64,000 nt of DNA from a candidate division TM6 bacterium GW2011_GWF2_43_87 (GCA_001000065.1 LCGZ01000002.1:1-64000); one strand, 5' to 3'; counted from the stretch's first letter, positions 21,230 through 30,662 are shown. The notes: generated by a model from the letters alone, not told the origin. Program-made: numbers and translations.

Positions 21230-21306
21230 GCGCCCATAGCTCAACTGGATAGAGCGTCAGACTACGGATCTGGAGGTTGAAGGTTCGACTCCTTCTGGGC
21301 GCACCA
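21230..21306 (+). tRNA. tRNA-Arg (anticodon ACG)
   Basis: A 77-nt cloverleaf with acceptor GCGCCCA/TGGGCGC, A73 and an encoded CCA. The anticodon loop is CTACGGA; A34 would normally be edited to inosine by TadA. Confidence 0.96.
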
Positions 21307-21384
21307 CAAGGGCACAGCCCTTGACCCATTTCTTCACTTTTTAAAAAACTTTTTCCCTTCCACCATCGCGCTCTGTGCTACGGT

Positions 21385-21984
21385 GTGACCATTTTTACAC
21401 ACTTCTTACCGATTATTATTACGACTTTTTTTATCATGACTACAGACATCCCCTCGTTTATAATTAACCACAATGAATCCCTGGTCCTTTACTACTCAAA
21501 CTGGCTAGTACTATGGATCGTTGTACCACTCGCATTCTTAGCTATATGTGCGCACCTATTTGTAGCAGAAAATTGCGCAAAAACACTAAAACCCAAAGGT
21601 TTCTCTATTAGAACCCTTATGGCAATAACCTACATTGCATGTGGACTCTTCTGCTTGTTCGCATCCATAGATATTTTGTATGTTTTTATCACTCAAAAAC
21701 CGGCTCTTATTATCACTGCAAAAAACATTACACAGCCAGGCTCCCTTCTATCCCGGGCTAAAACCTTGCCATGGAATAAAATTAGTTCGATAACCGTATT
21801 CCAAAACAGATTCCGCCGCGGTGCCAAAGAAGGAATACGAATTACAGACAACTCATCCCAGACCGTTATTATCCTTAATTCTGATGATCTAAGTTGCTCT
21901 ACTGCAGAATTATACGCGTTCCTTTTACAACTTCATAAAGAACCCCTACTTACTGAATTTGCCAAGAGGTTTCATTTAAAGTAA
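21385..21984 (+). CDS. membrane protein, unknown function
   Basis: Up to 199 residues if the GTG at 21385 is used; an ATG at 21436 gives 182. No clear ribosome binding site decides between them. Two strong transmembrane helices lie around residues 38-62 and 76-102, and a third hydrophobic stretch sits at the N-terminus of the long form. A cytoplasmic or periplasmic C-terminal domain follows (SRAKTLPWNKISSITVFQNRF...EGIRITDN), which looks like a small beta-rich PH-type domain of bacterial membrane proteins. That resemblance is weak. It sits between two tRNA units. Confidence 0.55.
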   Translation: MTIFTHFLPIIITTFFIMTTDIPSFIINHNESLVLYYSNWLVLWIVVPLAFLAICAHLFVAENCAKTLKPKGFSIRTLMAITYIACGLFCLFASIDILYVFITQKPALIITAKNITQPGSLLSRAKTLPWNKISSITVFQNRFRRGAKEGIRITDNSSQTVIILNSDDLSCSTAELYAFLLQLHKEPLLTEFAKRFHLK

Positions 21985-22001
21985 ACTTTTCTAAATGGGG
22001 T

Positions 22002-22094
22002 GGAGAGATGGCTGAGCGGTCGAAAGCGGCGGTCTCGAAAACCGTTATTCCGTGTTAAACGGAATCGAGGGTTCGAATCCCTCTCTCTCCTCCA
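22002..22094 (+). tRNA. tRNA-Ser (anticodon CGA)
   Basis: A 93-nt class II tRNA with acceptor GGAGAGA/TCTCTCC, discriminator T, an encoded CCA and loop CTCGAAA giving CGA. The palindromic repeat at 22093 begins in its CCA end and may act as its terminator. Confidence 0.95.
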
Positions 22095-22141
22095 TTCGCC
22101 TTCGCACTTGTTACGCCGTAGCCTTGGCGTAGGCGAATGAC
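22093..22141. repeat. dispersed palindromic repeat, copy 2
   Basis: It matches 9913-9957 almost base for base. The outer arms are CATTCGCCT (22093-22101) and AGGCGAATG (22131-22139). An inner hairpin is ACGCC/GGCGT. The left arm uses the last two bases of tRNA-Ser, so the fold may stop transcription after that tRNA. Confidence 0.65.
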
Positions 22142-22683
22142 TTTGTTCACCTTCTTATGAAAAAATATTTTTCAAACAATCACGTCATAGTGCAAAACCA
22201 TGGTAACCAACTATCTACCCTCCCCACAAGGCTTCCTCAAATGGTTAAAGGATCTGCGTCAGAAGGCCGAAAAATTTGAAGCATATCTAAAAACAACTTC
22301 GGGTAGGGCATTCTGCAAAAGACACTTCTAAGTTGCTGATTCATAAAAAATAAATCACGCCGTAGCATCGAATGGCACGAAGGCGGACCGCACGCTTTGT
22401 ACTGTAAAGAGCAAAGGTAGCGTCACTTAAAAAGCTCCCAAGAGCTCTTATCATTTTCACACCCGTCATAAATTATTAAATCACTAAACACAATACTTGT
22501 GTTACACCAAGCTTATTTAAAAAAACATTCACATTTGTAAAATATTGTATACTATAACTAGTAAACCTGCACCATTTTAAACCGCGCAATAAAATTTTAG
22601 CACACTCAACATGCGTGGTAATAATACCTAGCAAAACAGAATAGATATAAGTGTAATTCAGTAAACCAGAGAATGAGAATCTT
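22142..22683. other. long gene-poor gap
   Basis: About 540 nt after the repeat. It holds one small open frame (22200-22331) without a ribosome binding site, a degenerate piece of the palindromic repeat around 22352-22380, and an A/T-rich stretch before the next gene. The patchy look suggests decayed sequence. I see no RNA gene in it. Confidence 0.5.
22200..22331 (+). pseudogene. possible small ORF or gene remnant (43 codons)
   Basis: An ATG-to-TAA frame encoding a basic 43-residue peptide (MVTNYLPSPQGFLKWLKD...). Codon choice is plausible, but no Shine-Dalgarno or promoter is visible, and it lies in a patchy gap next to repeat fragments. It may be the remains of a larger gene. Confidence 0.2.
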
Positions 22684-24996
22684 ATGAAAAAATTTTTACT
22701 CATAGTCGCTCTAGCGCTAATACACGCTTTTGCACAAACCGCACACCACACCACTGGGATACCATCAATAACCTTTTCAGAAACCCTAGATATGACTGGT
22801 TTTTTAAATGGAAGCAACTCAATACAACCCACTTTCGACTTCTCCTGCAACAATCTGTTTAATACCATAATTATTCACGAAAAAAATAACGCTATCTCTC
22901 CCAAAAAAAATATAGAAGGGCTAGAAAAAGAATTATTCACAATCAAAGAAGAATCAACCAACATTAAGCCCTCAGTGCAAGAATTCATACAATCAAATAA
23001 TAAACCAGACACAGAACTACTCAATTGCAAAAAGCTACAGATAAGCAATCCATTTGTACCCTTAGCACAATCACTCTCTCCTTCCGAAAAAACAACTGTT
23101 TTAATGTTGTTGCTAAAGAAATTCCAAACACTCGTTGTCCTATCTGCAGAACAAGCGCGCTTGAACAGCAACCCACATAGCTCAGGGCTCTTTCAATTTG
23201 ATACATTCTTCTCCGAAACAATATGGCGTATTAACGCCCAAACCAAAACTATCAAAAAAAACCCTACATTATCAAAATTCTTAAATAGCGTTGAGAGCAG
23301 CGACCCTCTTTTAGAGCAATGCTTTAAAGAGTTACTTCCCTACCTAGAAAACCGAGAAACCGCAACAGAATACCTACACTCAGAGACACTAAAGGAACTC
23401 GATCTTGCCTATAGCCTCTCTAAAAAATCCGTAGCTTTAAATCAACAACCCGAAGACAATAAAACTAAGACCCCCGACATTACAATTGATTTCAAGCCAT
23501 TTTTTGCTCAAGTCAATCCACTTTGTGCACCCCTAAAAGAATTAATTAATGCAATGGATGCCTTTCAAAAATGCTCCACAGCCATCGCCCAAAGCAAGAC
23601 AAAAAACGAACACACAAAGCTTTTCCTTACTCGTTTTATTCAATCAAATAAGCTCATTGGTGCGTTAAAAAAGTTTAAAGTTCCAACCTGCAAAGAACTA
23701 TTTTTTGACTCTGCCATGTGCGAAAAACTGCAATTGGCCTTAGCTGCTCTACTAATAAACCCAGATACGCTCGACTCCAAACTTGTAAAAAAAACTTATC
23801 ATTACCTAGAAATCCTCGCACTCAAAGACAATCTCCTAAAAGAACCCGCTGAAGAACCCTTAAAAATCGTCTACGCCTTCATACATAAATTTGCTCAAAA
23901 AACAGCCAAATTTATCCCTGGTGAACTAAACAGAGACCCTCAAAAAGTGATAAACTCTCTTGCTAAATCGAGCGTTTTTTCCAATGGCGACTTTGCGGTA
24001 ATAATAAAAGGCGATAAAAAAACCAAAACCTCTCTCGATCAAGAAATTCAGAACATTGCACCATCGATCCATCTCATCATGCGCAAACAAATTCTATGGG
24101 AAGATATTCCAGGATCCATAAAAAAACCAACGTCTAAAAAAGATCAGACCACTCGATATCACGAGATTACCTTCTGTTTCATTCCCTTTTATACCGAGTT
24201 AATCGACCTGATAAAAACCGGAATATTAATGGCAGAAAAACAGAACAAAACGTCCATCCCTTTTGGATTAGAAGAACCCAAAAAGACATCTCTCAACAAA
24301 AAGAAACCCGCAAAAAAAATCAAAAAGCTACTCCCAAAAGATAGCTCCCCAGAACCAAAAGCAGAAGTAAAAAAGGACTCCTCTAGCTCCATAGAACTAC
24401 CCACAAAAGACGAAGTCAATGAACTTGTTAACTACCAAAAGAGAAAAACCATTAATAGTTTTGATGGGAAACTGACCGTTCTCTATCGTCCCGAGACGAA
24501 AAATAGCACAACGCTACTAATACGAAAGCCAAAAAAGACTACAAAAATAAGCGTTACATCCTTTGGCCTAAATACTAACTCCCCTGAAAAACAAGATCTT
24601 TTTCACAAAGCAATTGTTACTCTACTAAACAGACAATGGCTTTTAGAAAATGGCCGGTTAATAATCTACAAAAATGATCCTAGCACAGAAGATCCACGAT
24701 TTAATCACTTCTCCGAAAAGTATCACATTGATCCTAAGAGACTCAAATCTGGAGATATGCTTGTTATTTTCTCTGGTTATTTATGTACAGGGCCCACTAT
24801 TGCATATAAAACCTTTGAGAAGATTAAAGAAATGGCTCTAAAAGATAAATTACCTTCAAAAAGCATTCGAAACCATCTCTCATCCATTTCCAATCCAAGT
24901 GTACGCAAAGGTGCTGGTATCTGCATCATCAGGGATATAAACAACATAAAAACCGTAATTCACTCCTGCTTCCACGAAACAGATCGCAAAAACTAA
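22684..24996 (+). CDS. large secreted protein, unknown function
   Basis: A 770-residue protein. Clear signal peptide MKKFLLIVALALIHAFAQT. Residues about 90-500 are helical. A Lys/Ser/Pro-rich linker around 530-580 (NKKKPAKKIKKLLPK...SSSSIELP) separates a C-terminal domain of about 180 residues with alternating strands and helices (LTVLYRPETKNSTTLLIRK, GDMLVIFSGYLCTGPT). No known motif is seen. The linker resembles those joining effector modules. Single-gene unit, converging on the channel gene with 24 nt between stops. Confidence 0.65.
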   Translation: MKKFLLIVALALIHAFAQTAHHTTGIPSITFSETLDMTGFLNGSNSIQPTFDFSCNNLFNTIIIHEKNNAISPKKNIEGLEKELFTIKEESTNIKPSVQEFIQSNNKPDTELLNCKKLQISNPFVPLAQSLSPSEKTTVLMLLLKKFQTLVVLSAEQARLNSNPHSSGLFQFDTFFSETIWRINAQTKTIKKNPTLSKFLNSVESSDPLLEQCFKELLPYLENRETATEYLHSETLKELDLAYSLSKKSVALNQQPEDNKTKTPDITIDFKPFFAQVNPLCAPLKELINAMDAFQKCSTAIAQSKTKNEHTKLFLTRFIQSNKLIGALKKFKVPTCKELFFDSAMCEKLQLALAALLINPDTLDSKLVKKTYHYLEILALKDNLLKEPAEEPLKIVYAFIHKFAQKTAKFIPGELNRDPQKVINSLAKSSVFSNGDFAVIIKGDKKTKTSLDQEIQNIAPSIHLIMRKQILWEDIPGSIKKPTSKKDQTTRYHEITFCFIPFYTELIDLIKTGILMAEKQNKTSIPFGLEEPKKTSLNKKKPAKKIKKLLPKDSSPEPKAEVKKDSSSSIELPTKDEVNELVNYQKRKTINSFDGKLTVLYRPETKNSTTLLIRKPKKTTKISVTSFGLNTNSPEKQDLFHKAIVTLLNRQWLLENGRLIIYKNDPSTEDPRFNHFSEKYHIDPKRLKSGDMLVIFSGYLCTGPTIAYKTFEKIKEMALKDKLPSKSIRNHLSSISNPSVRKGAGICIIRDINNIKTVIHSCFHETDRKN

Positions 24997-25020
24997 GAAA
25001 AGCCAGCCAGACTTCTTTTA

Positions 25021-25977
25021 TCAATCTGCTTGGCAAATTTCATGCAAATAAATCGCTTTGATAGTTCTATAAATTAAAACCACTATCATTAAACCCGAAA
25101 TCCCTAAGAAGCTGATAAAAATGTATTTAAATGCAGCCAGCTTGCTTACATTAAACATAAGCGCACTAGCAGTGGATACAGCCGTAAGCGGGAAAGTAAA
25201 CGCCCAAAGAGAGAGATAGAATCGTTTGCTAATAAACGTACGCACATTTAAAAGTAATAGAAGCGCCAGGAAGAACGAAAAATAATACAAAATTCTTGAA
25301 AAGCTGTCCACCTGATGCGTTAGCTTAAAATAAGAAATAAATGCAATTGCGGGTGGTGCTATTAAAATAAACATCGTTGGTTTAATTTTCTCCGACAATG
25401 AGGGATGAAAAAAAATCCTATAGACAATCATAGTCATAAGCATTATCCAGAAAAGTAAGCCTATACTAAAGAAAGGCCACAAAAGCTCTCCTGGCACAAA
25501 AGCGCTTCCCGCAACCGGTATCAGCAGATTCCCTACAACCGGAATAAACCAGATAGGACTTAGATGTTCTATTTGATAGCGATCATGTTTAATCCACTGG
25601 CCCATAATCACAAAAGTAAACATCACGTGAATTACAGCTCCTATAAGCCATACTCCAAAAGATAGAACATGTGAAAAAGGAAGAAGCGCTATAGAAAAAA
25701 GCAATAAACTTACAGAAAACGTAGGGAAGAAGCTTATTTTAATAGGATGTTTAAATTCTTTTACAATTTCCTCTTTATGCAAAAAAAACTTTGCAAGATA
25801 AACAGCTCCAATACTAAAAAAAACAACGGACGAAGTCACTAAAACAACAAGAGGAACAGTCCCTGGTATTTCAATTATCTCAACAGCCTTTTCAAGCGCA
25901 ATTACAAACCCAACAAGCCCCATCACTATAGAAAAAAAAGAGACAGGGAAATGGGGAATTCTTCTAGTAAAATCCAT
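25021..25977 (-). CDS. TDT/SLAC1-like anion channel or C4-dicarboxylate transporter
   Basis: A 318-residue membrane protein with about ten transmembrane helices. The start FPVSFFSIVMGLVGFVIAL and the internal PIWFIPVVGNLLIPVAG are hallmarks of the tellurite-resistance/dicarboxylate transporter (TDT) family, which includes TehA and plant SLAC1 anion channels. It would move small anions or dicarboxylates across the inner membrane; the substrate cannot be read from sequence. AGGTG precedes the ATG. For an intracellular bacterium, uptake of host dicarboxylates would make sense, but that is inference. Confidence 0.85.
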   Translation of the reverse strand: MDFTRRIPHFPVSFFSIVMGLVGFVIALEKAVEIIEIPGTVPLVVLVTSSVVFFSIGAVYLAKFFLHKEEIVKEFKHPIKISFFPTFSVSLLLFSIALLPFSHVLSFGVWLIGAVIHVMFTFVIMGQWIKHDRYQIEHLSPIWFIPVVGNLLIPVAGSAFVPGELLWPFFSIGLLFWIMLMTMIVYRIFFHPSLSEKIKPTMFILIAPPAIAFISYFKLTHQVDSFSRILYYFSFFLALLLLLNVRTFISKRFYLSLWAFTFPLTAVSTASALMFNVSKLAAFKYIFISFLGISGLMIVVLIYRTIKAIYLHEICQAD

Positions 25978-26150
25978 AAATATACACCTTATACATAACT
26001 GCTTTTTAATAGGTCATCCCAAGTATAACACGTTTTATTGTGCCAAGAAGCCATTAAAAAATACCCTCAGACAACTTTTTATTCTTTTGCTAAACTAAAA
26101 CCTGTGGCATAAAATCAACTATTTTAAAAATAATAGGAAGATCTCTGGCT

Positions 26151-26903
26151 ATGAAAAAACTAGTCCTCTACCTAGTCATCGCACTACCCTCTGCCACTTA
26201 TTTATCAGCCGATCAAACCCGCAATTCAGGCAAAGAGCGTTTTCTAACTACCCACCCCCTCCATTCCCTCCATTCCAACGGCGTGCGCTCGCTTTTCAGG
26301 GAAAGCCCTGCCACCCTTCTTTACGATCTTGCCTACATCTACTCAGCATCGTCACTAGTTTTTGGAAATTCAGTTACATATAACCGAGACTCCTCTCTTT
26401 CGCAGATCATTTCATGCATAATCGCAGGATATGCCGCAGCCGCATTCAGCACACTGTGTCATGAACTAGGACATGCTGTTGCCGCTCGCTTTTTAGAGAA
26501 CCGTTCATCCACGGTCTACCTAGGAGGATCTCAAGGAGACTCACCCCTATTGACCGTTGGGAAAAACAAAAAAATTATAGTCTGTGGCCTTAACCCCTGC
26601 CGAGGCGAAACCACAATTCCACGGTTTAGCCGAGACCGTCAGTTCAATTTCAAACGACTGGGCGTAAATCTTGCTGGCGGAGCTGCCTCTATTCTTGCTG
26701 CATTCACTATAAAAGCATCCGTCTATCTGTGGCATCACCGATCAAACTTTCAAAGGTGGCCAACAGAAACATTAAAAGCAGCCTACGCACACGCCTTCTC
26801 TCTTGATCCTATAACCACATCAGGTCTATTCAGCATGTTTTCCCCATTTCCAGCAGACAATGATGGCGCTTACTGGCGCACCTTCCTCCTTGGCCCTTCT
26901 TAA
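26151..26903 (+). CDS. M50-like membrane metalloprotease with signal sequence
   Basis: A 250-residue protein. Signal sequence about 1-20. A hydrophobic helix ends in CHELGHAVAARFL, giving the zinc site H104-E-L-G-H108. A second helix (LAGGAASILAAFTIKASVYLW) follows, and near the C-terminus FSPFPADNDGAYW (D236-G239) resembles the second metal-site motif (N-x2-P-x-P-x-L-D-G) of M50 site-2 proteases. It is shorter than typical S2P and lacks a PDZ domain. It probably cleaves a membrane-associated substrate; identity unknown. Alternative: an inactive M50-related protein. AGGAAG upstream supports the start. Confidence 0.7.
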   Translation: MKKLVLYLVIALPSATYLSADQTRNSGKERFLTTHPLHSLHSNGVRSLFRESPATLLYDLAYIYSASSLVFGNSVTYNRDSSLSQIISCIIAGYAAAAFSTLCHELGHAVAARFLENRSSTVYLGGSQGDSPLLTVGKNKKIIVCGLNPCRGETTIPRFSRDRQFNFKRLGVNLAGGAASILAAFTIKASVYLWHHRSNFQRWPTETLKAAYAHAFSLDPITTSGLFSMFSPFPADNDGAYWRTFLLGPS

Positions 26904-27037
26904 TAAGAAAATCCTATATACACAACATAGAACAAGATGGACTCGCTTTTATTTCTTGCCTTTTTTTTAATAATTGCTAAACTGATAATTGTTTACATTG
27001 CATATTAAACACTCAATAATTTTTAAATGGAACCAAA

Positions 27038-28660
27038 ATGATCAAAAGTAATAAAAATATAGCTTCATACTCCGCCATACTTTTATTAGTGCTATCATCC
27101 AGCTCGCTACATTCCATGGACATCCTGTATAATTCAACCAATTCTTACCCTATAAATCCCGCGCCCACTAGTTCTCAGGTCAACTCATTTTCATCTATTG
27201 AGCCGTGCTTTGAACCAAAACTAAGCAAAACTGCGTTAAAAAAATGGCTCAAGATCGACGAGCACAAACGCTTTCTCACACCCAACAATAAACATCTTGA
27301 TACCCAACCATCTCTGTGCCACTTTTTGATAAACGAAACAGCTATAACAAATAAAGCCTTTGGAACATTCTTATACCTCTGCAAAGAATATTCCAAAGGC
27401 TTTTCAAAAAAGAAATTCGTCTCCGCCGTAGATTTCGACGGGGAAACACCTTTGCATCGTACAGTGACCAAAGGACTCTTCTATCTGGTAGCACCCCTAT
27501 TAAAAGCGGGAGCAAATATTAACAGCACCACAAAGAACATTCATGATACCCCGCTACACATGGCCTGCCGAAAAGAAAATAACCATCTCTGCATCAAGAT
27601 CCTTCTAAAGTACTCACCTCGCGTGACTAGCAATCTACAAGGCCGCACCCCTTTACATGAAGCCGCAATCAAAGGTGATAGAAAAATCATCAACTCCTTA
27701 TTATATGCGCGCGCACCTATTAATACCCAAGATATTGATGGACGCACAGCACTACACCTAGCATGTATGAAAGGAAATTCTAAAACTGCACACACGCTGA
27801 TCAACAACAACGCCGCTTTGGATATTAAAAATAATTTTGGACAAACACCCTTACATGAAGCTGCTATAAGTGGAAATAAAGAAATTATCAACGCCCTAAT
27901 AAATACCAAAGTAAATCTTAATGCCCAAGATAACAATGGACATGCCGCTCTACACCTAGCATGCATAAAAAGAAATTTTGATGCAGCGCTAGCCCTCATC
28001 AATCACAACGCATTACTAACTATCAAAAATAAACAGGGTAAAACACCCCTGCACGAGGCGGCCCAATCGGGATATCTAAAACTTGTTAAAAAACTTTTTA
28101 AACAAAACAAAGCCTTAATCAATGACATGGACCTTGCAAACGATACCCCCCTAACCTTAGCCTGTCAGACTGCCGCTGATATGTTCAAAACAAACCACCC
28201 ACCAGAAAATAGCAATCCATTTGCAACTATCGGCTTTTTGGTAATAAACGGAGCCTCACTAAATGCAAAGAATAAATATGGAAAAACAGCTCTAAAAATT
28301 CTATTCTCCCCCTCACAGATCACCACATCCTATCTTGGTAAGATTTACAATGGGTTCGAGCACTTCTTTAAAGGAGAACTCAATTCTCTTCCTTCCCATC
28401 TCGACACCATAGATCCAAACGGAAAAAAGCTCCTTCAAGAAGAACTTATTCTTATTTTACAATGCCTTGTATCCGCAGCAAGTCCCCGCATCAATGCCCA
28501 TGACTTAGAAAAACTCATGGGTAAAAATCTCGTACAACAGAGCCAAGTATTCTTTGGGATAACTCCCGTTAAGTTTTCACAAAAAACAGATGCATTACGC
28601 TTCGAAAAAAAATGTAAAAAAATCGTAAAATCCGTCACCTTAACCTACAAAATAAAATAA
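27038..28660 (+). CDS. secreted ankyrin-repeat protein (about nine repeats)
   Basis: A 540-residue protein. Signal peptide about 1-26. An N-terminal region of about 130 residues precedes ankyrin repeats from residue 132 (FDGETPLHR) to about 420. Repeats alternate between a TPLHEAA type and a TALHLAC type, so the array grew by copying a 66-residue pair. A C-terminal helical domain of about 110 residues has no recognised family. Ankyrin arrays bind proteins; exported ones in intracellular bacteria usually act on the host. It is followed 19 nt later by a paralogous ankyrin gene, so the two likely form an operon. Confidence 0.88.
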   Translation: MIKSNKNIASYSAILLLVLSSSSLHSMDILYNSTNSYPINPAPTSSQVNSFSSIEPCFEPKLSKTALKKWLKIDEHKRFLTPNNKHLDTQPSLCHFLINETAITNKAFGTFLYLCKEYSKGFSKKKFVSAVDFDGETPLHRTVTKGLFYLVAPLLKAGANINSTTKNIHDTPLHMACRKENNHLCIKILLKYSPRVTSNLQGRTPLHEAAIKGDRKIINSLLYARAPINTQDIDGRTALHLACMKGNSKTAHTLINNNAALDIKNNFGQTPLHEAAISGNKEIINALINTKVNLNAQDNNGHAALHLACIKRNFDAALALINHNALLTIKNKQGKTPLHEAAQSGYLKLVKKLFKQNKALINDMDLANDTPLTLACQTAADMFKTNHPPENSNPFATIGFLVINGASLNAKNKYGKTALKILFSPSQITTSYLGKIYNGFEHFFKGELNSLPSHLDTIDPNGKKLLQEELILILQCLVSAASPRINAHDLEKLMGKNLVQQSQVFFGITPVKFSQKTDALRFEKKCKKIVKSVTLTYKIK

Positions 28661-28679
28661 ATAAATTAAGGAGGTCCTC

Positions 28680-29843
28680 ATGCCCGCTACTAATGTCTAC
28701 CTATTAGCACTTCTCTGGTTGACCTCATATCCAATAGCCCTCCTTGCAATGAAAGAGTATAACAACACTACCACACTCTCATTCAAAACTATGCTTAACA
28801 CACTCTCTTCTATAAAAGTAGATAACAAGGAAAATATCAAAGAAGAGTCTCCACAAGAACGCCTATTATCCTTCGCACACAAAGGGAATATTGACGGCAT
28901 AAAATCAATTCTATCCATCCACAAAGAGCTAATTAATGCTCATGATCCTGCATACAACCGCTCCATACTCCCCCTACTAATAGATGCCGGAGCAAAGCTT
29001 AATGAACTTGAAGACCTACTACAGTTCTGTTCTAAATTGGATAAGAAGTTTCAAGAGAAATCACTAATAGCAGACGCCGATTTTGATGGAGAAACCCCTC
29101 TGCACCGTGCTGCGTTAAAAAACCGAGCTGACTTATTAGATCTTCTTTTAAAACACACCCCTATAAACAGCCCCTCCAAAAACGGCGATACTGCTCTACA
29201 CCTAGCCTGTTCTTATGGTAGCCTAAAGGTTGTAGAAAAACTTCTTACCAAAAAAGACATTTTAATAGGCACCCTAAATAATCATAACCGCACTCCCTTG
29301 CACAATGCATGTCTTAGTGGAGAACTTGAGATTACAAAGATACTTGTAAGTCACCAAGCACTACTTAACTCAATGGACCTTGAAGGATCCACGCCCCTAC
29401 ATTTAGCGTGCAAAACAACACATAGCAATCGCCTGCAAATAATCGCATTTCTTATAAAATCTGGCGCATCATTAACCTTTAAAGACAAACTAAATCGTCG
29501 CCCCATAGACCTAATCTTCCCTCCTACCACAACCAGTCGAAAACTATTTCTTACGTTGTGCGCGCTAGATAAATTTTTTGAAAATGCCCCTTTTAAAAAA
29601 ACATGGGACCTCTGTGAAAAAGAGGCACTTCCAGCTAATATAATCTCTTCTGCAAAAGATTTTACACTACACATCTGCTCACCACTAGAACCCAAAAAAC
29701 TCAACAAACAGACCGAGCAAAAATTTGATGAGCTATTTGGCACGAATGCTTCACACATTCGTATACATAAAAGCAAAGGCTCTTCAACTACACTTAAAAA
29801 ACCGAATGAAAAAAAATCAATCTGGACATTCGCATTCAAATAA
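28680..29843 (+). CDS. secreted ankyrin-repeat protein, paralogue of upstream gene
   Basis: A 387-residue protein with a strong GGAGG before the ATG. N-terminal signal-like hydrophobic stretch about 5-23. About five ankyrin repeats from residue 139 (DFDGETPLHR...) to 290, then a helical C-terminal domain. The entry into the repeats (FDGETPLHR) and the last repeats (PLHLACK...IIAFLIKSGASL) match the upstream gene, so the pair arose by tandem duplication with loss of repeats here. Likely co-transcribed. Host protein binding is inference. Confidence 0.86.
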   Translation: MPATNVYLLALLWLTSYPIALLAMKEYNNTTTLSFKTMLNTLSSIKVDNKENIKEESPQERLLSFAHKGNIDGIKSILSIHKELINAHDPAYNRSILPLLIDAGAKLNELEDLLQFCSKLDKKFQEKSLIADADFDGETPLHRAALKNRADLLDLLLKHTPINSPSKNGDTALHLACSYGSLKVVEKLLTKKDILIGTLNNHNRTPLHNACLSGELEITKILVSHQALLNSMDLEGSTPLHLACKTTHSNRLQIIAFLIKSGASLTFKDKLNRRPIDLIFPPTTTSRKLFLTLCALDKFFENAPFKKTWDLCEKEALPANIISSAKDFTLHICSPLEPKKLNKQTEQKFDELFGTNASHIRIHKSKGSSTTLKKPNEKKSIWTFAFK

Positions 29844-29913
29844 ACTCCACCGTGTTATACTCGCCACGTGTACTTGATTGCCCCAAAAAACTCCTTACCA
29901 AAAAAGGTGGATT

Positions 29914-30627
29914 ATGCCCTGCATCAAACCTCAAAATCCGCAACTTCCTGCGTGCATCAAACTCGTTATATTTGATTGTGACGGAGTATTAGTTGACAGC
30001 GAAACCTTATCCTATCGAATCTATGCCGAAGAATTTGCTCACGAAGGTTTTAATAAAACACCCGAAAAACTTATGAAACTCATGTCAGGCTTTAGTCTAG
30101 ATGATATGCTCAAAACCGTGGCGTCACTACGCGGATCTCCCTTACCACCCGACTTTAAAAAACGCCTCAATGCCCACGTCCTCACCACTTTTAAAACAGA
30201 ACTTCAGCCAACGAAAGGAATCGTTGACCTTTTAACTGCACTCAAACATCACTCTATTCCTGTCTGTATTGTTTCAAACGGAGAAGCTGATCGTGTTGAA
30301 TGCGCCCTCAAATCCGCAGGCCTAAGTCACTTTTTTGATAAACAACACCGTTTCAATGTCCGACTCGTAGAACATGGGAAACCCGCGCCCGACCTACTTC
30401 TCTATGCTGCACATGCACTAAAAATAAATCCATCCGAATGCCTGGTTATCGAAGACAGTGGTACAGGAATTAAAGCAGCTCAAGCAGCCTCTATGGCCGT
30501 TATCGGCTTTTTAGGCGCAAGCCACGCACAGAATAATGGCTACAAAGCTAAAATTAAAGATGCAAAACCCTCTATTCTGGTCAATTCAACCCAAGAACTC
30601 ATAACCACCCTGTTTTCTCAAAGTTAA
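29914..30627 (+). CDS. HAD-superfamily hydrolase, beta-phosphoglucomutase-like
   Basis: About 237 residues from the ATG at 29914, which has AGGTGG upstream; a longer frame from a TTG at 29878 is less likely. Motif I is FDCDGVLVDSE (nucleophile and acid Asp), motif II is IVSNGEAD, the conserved Lys lies in HGKPAPDLLLYAA, and motif IV is VIEDSGTGIKAA. The helical cap between motifs I and II is of the beta-phosphoglucomutase/phosphoglycolate phosphatase type. The substrate is a small phosphorylated metabolite not determinable here. Confidence 0.93.
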   Translation: MPCIKPQNPQLPACIKLVIFDCDGVLVDSETLSYRIYAEEFAHEGFNKTPEKLMKLMSGFSLDDMLKTVASLRGSPLPPDFKKRLNAHVLTTFKTELQPTKGIVDLLTALKHHSIPVCIVSNGEADRVECALKSAGLSHFFDKQHRFNVRLVEHGKPAPDLLLYAAHALKINPSECLVIEDSGTGIKAAQAASMAVIGFLGASHAQNNGYKAKIKDAKPSILVNSTQELITTLFSQS

Positions 30628-30662
30628 TTAAAAAATTAATAAACAGATTTACAGCGGTTAAG

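Noticed and set aside
21147-21329. Minus-strand frame across the tRNA-Ser/tRNA-Arg pair
   Set aside because: Antisense to two tRNA genes; a common false ORF in tRNA regions.
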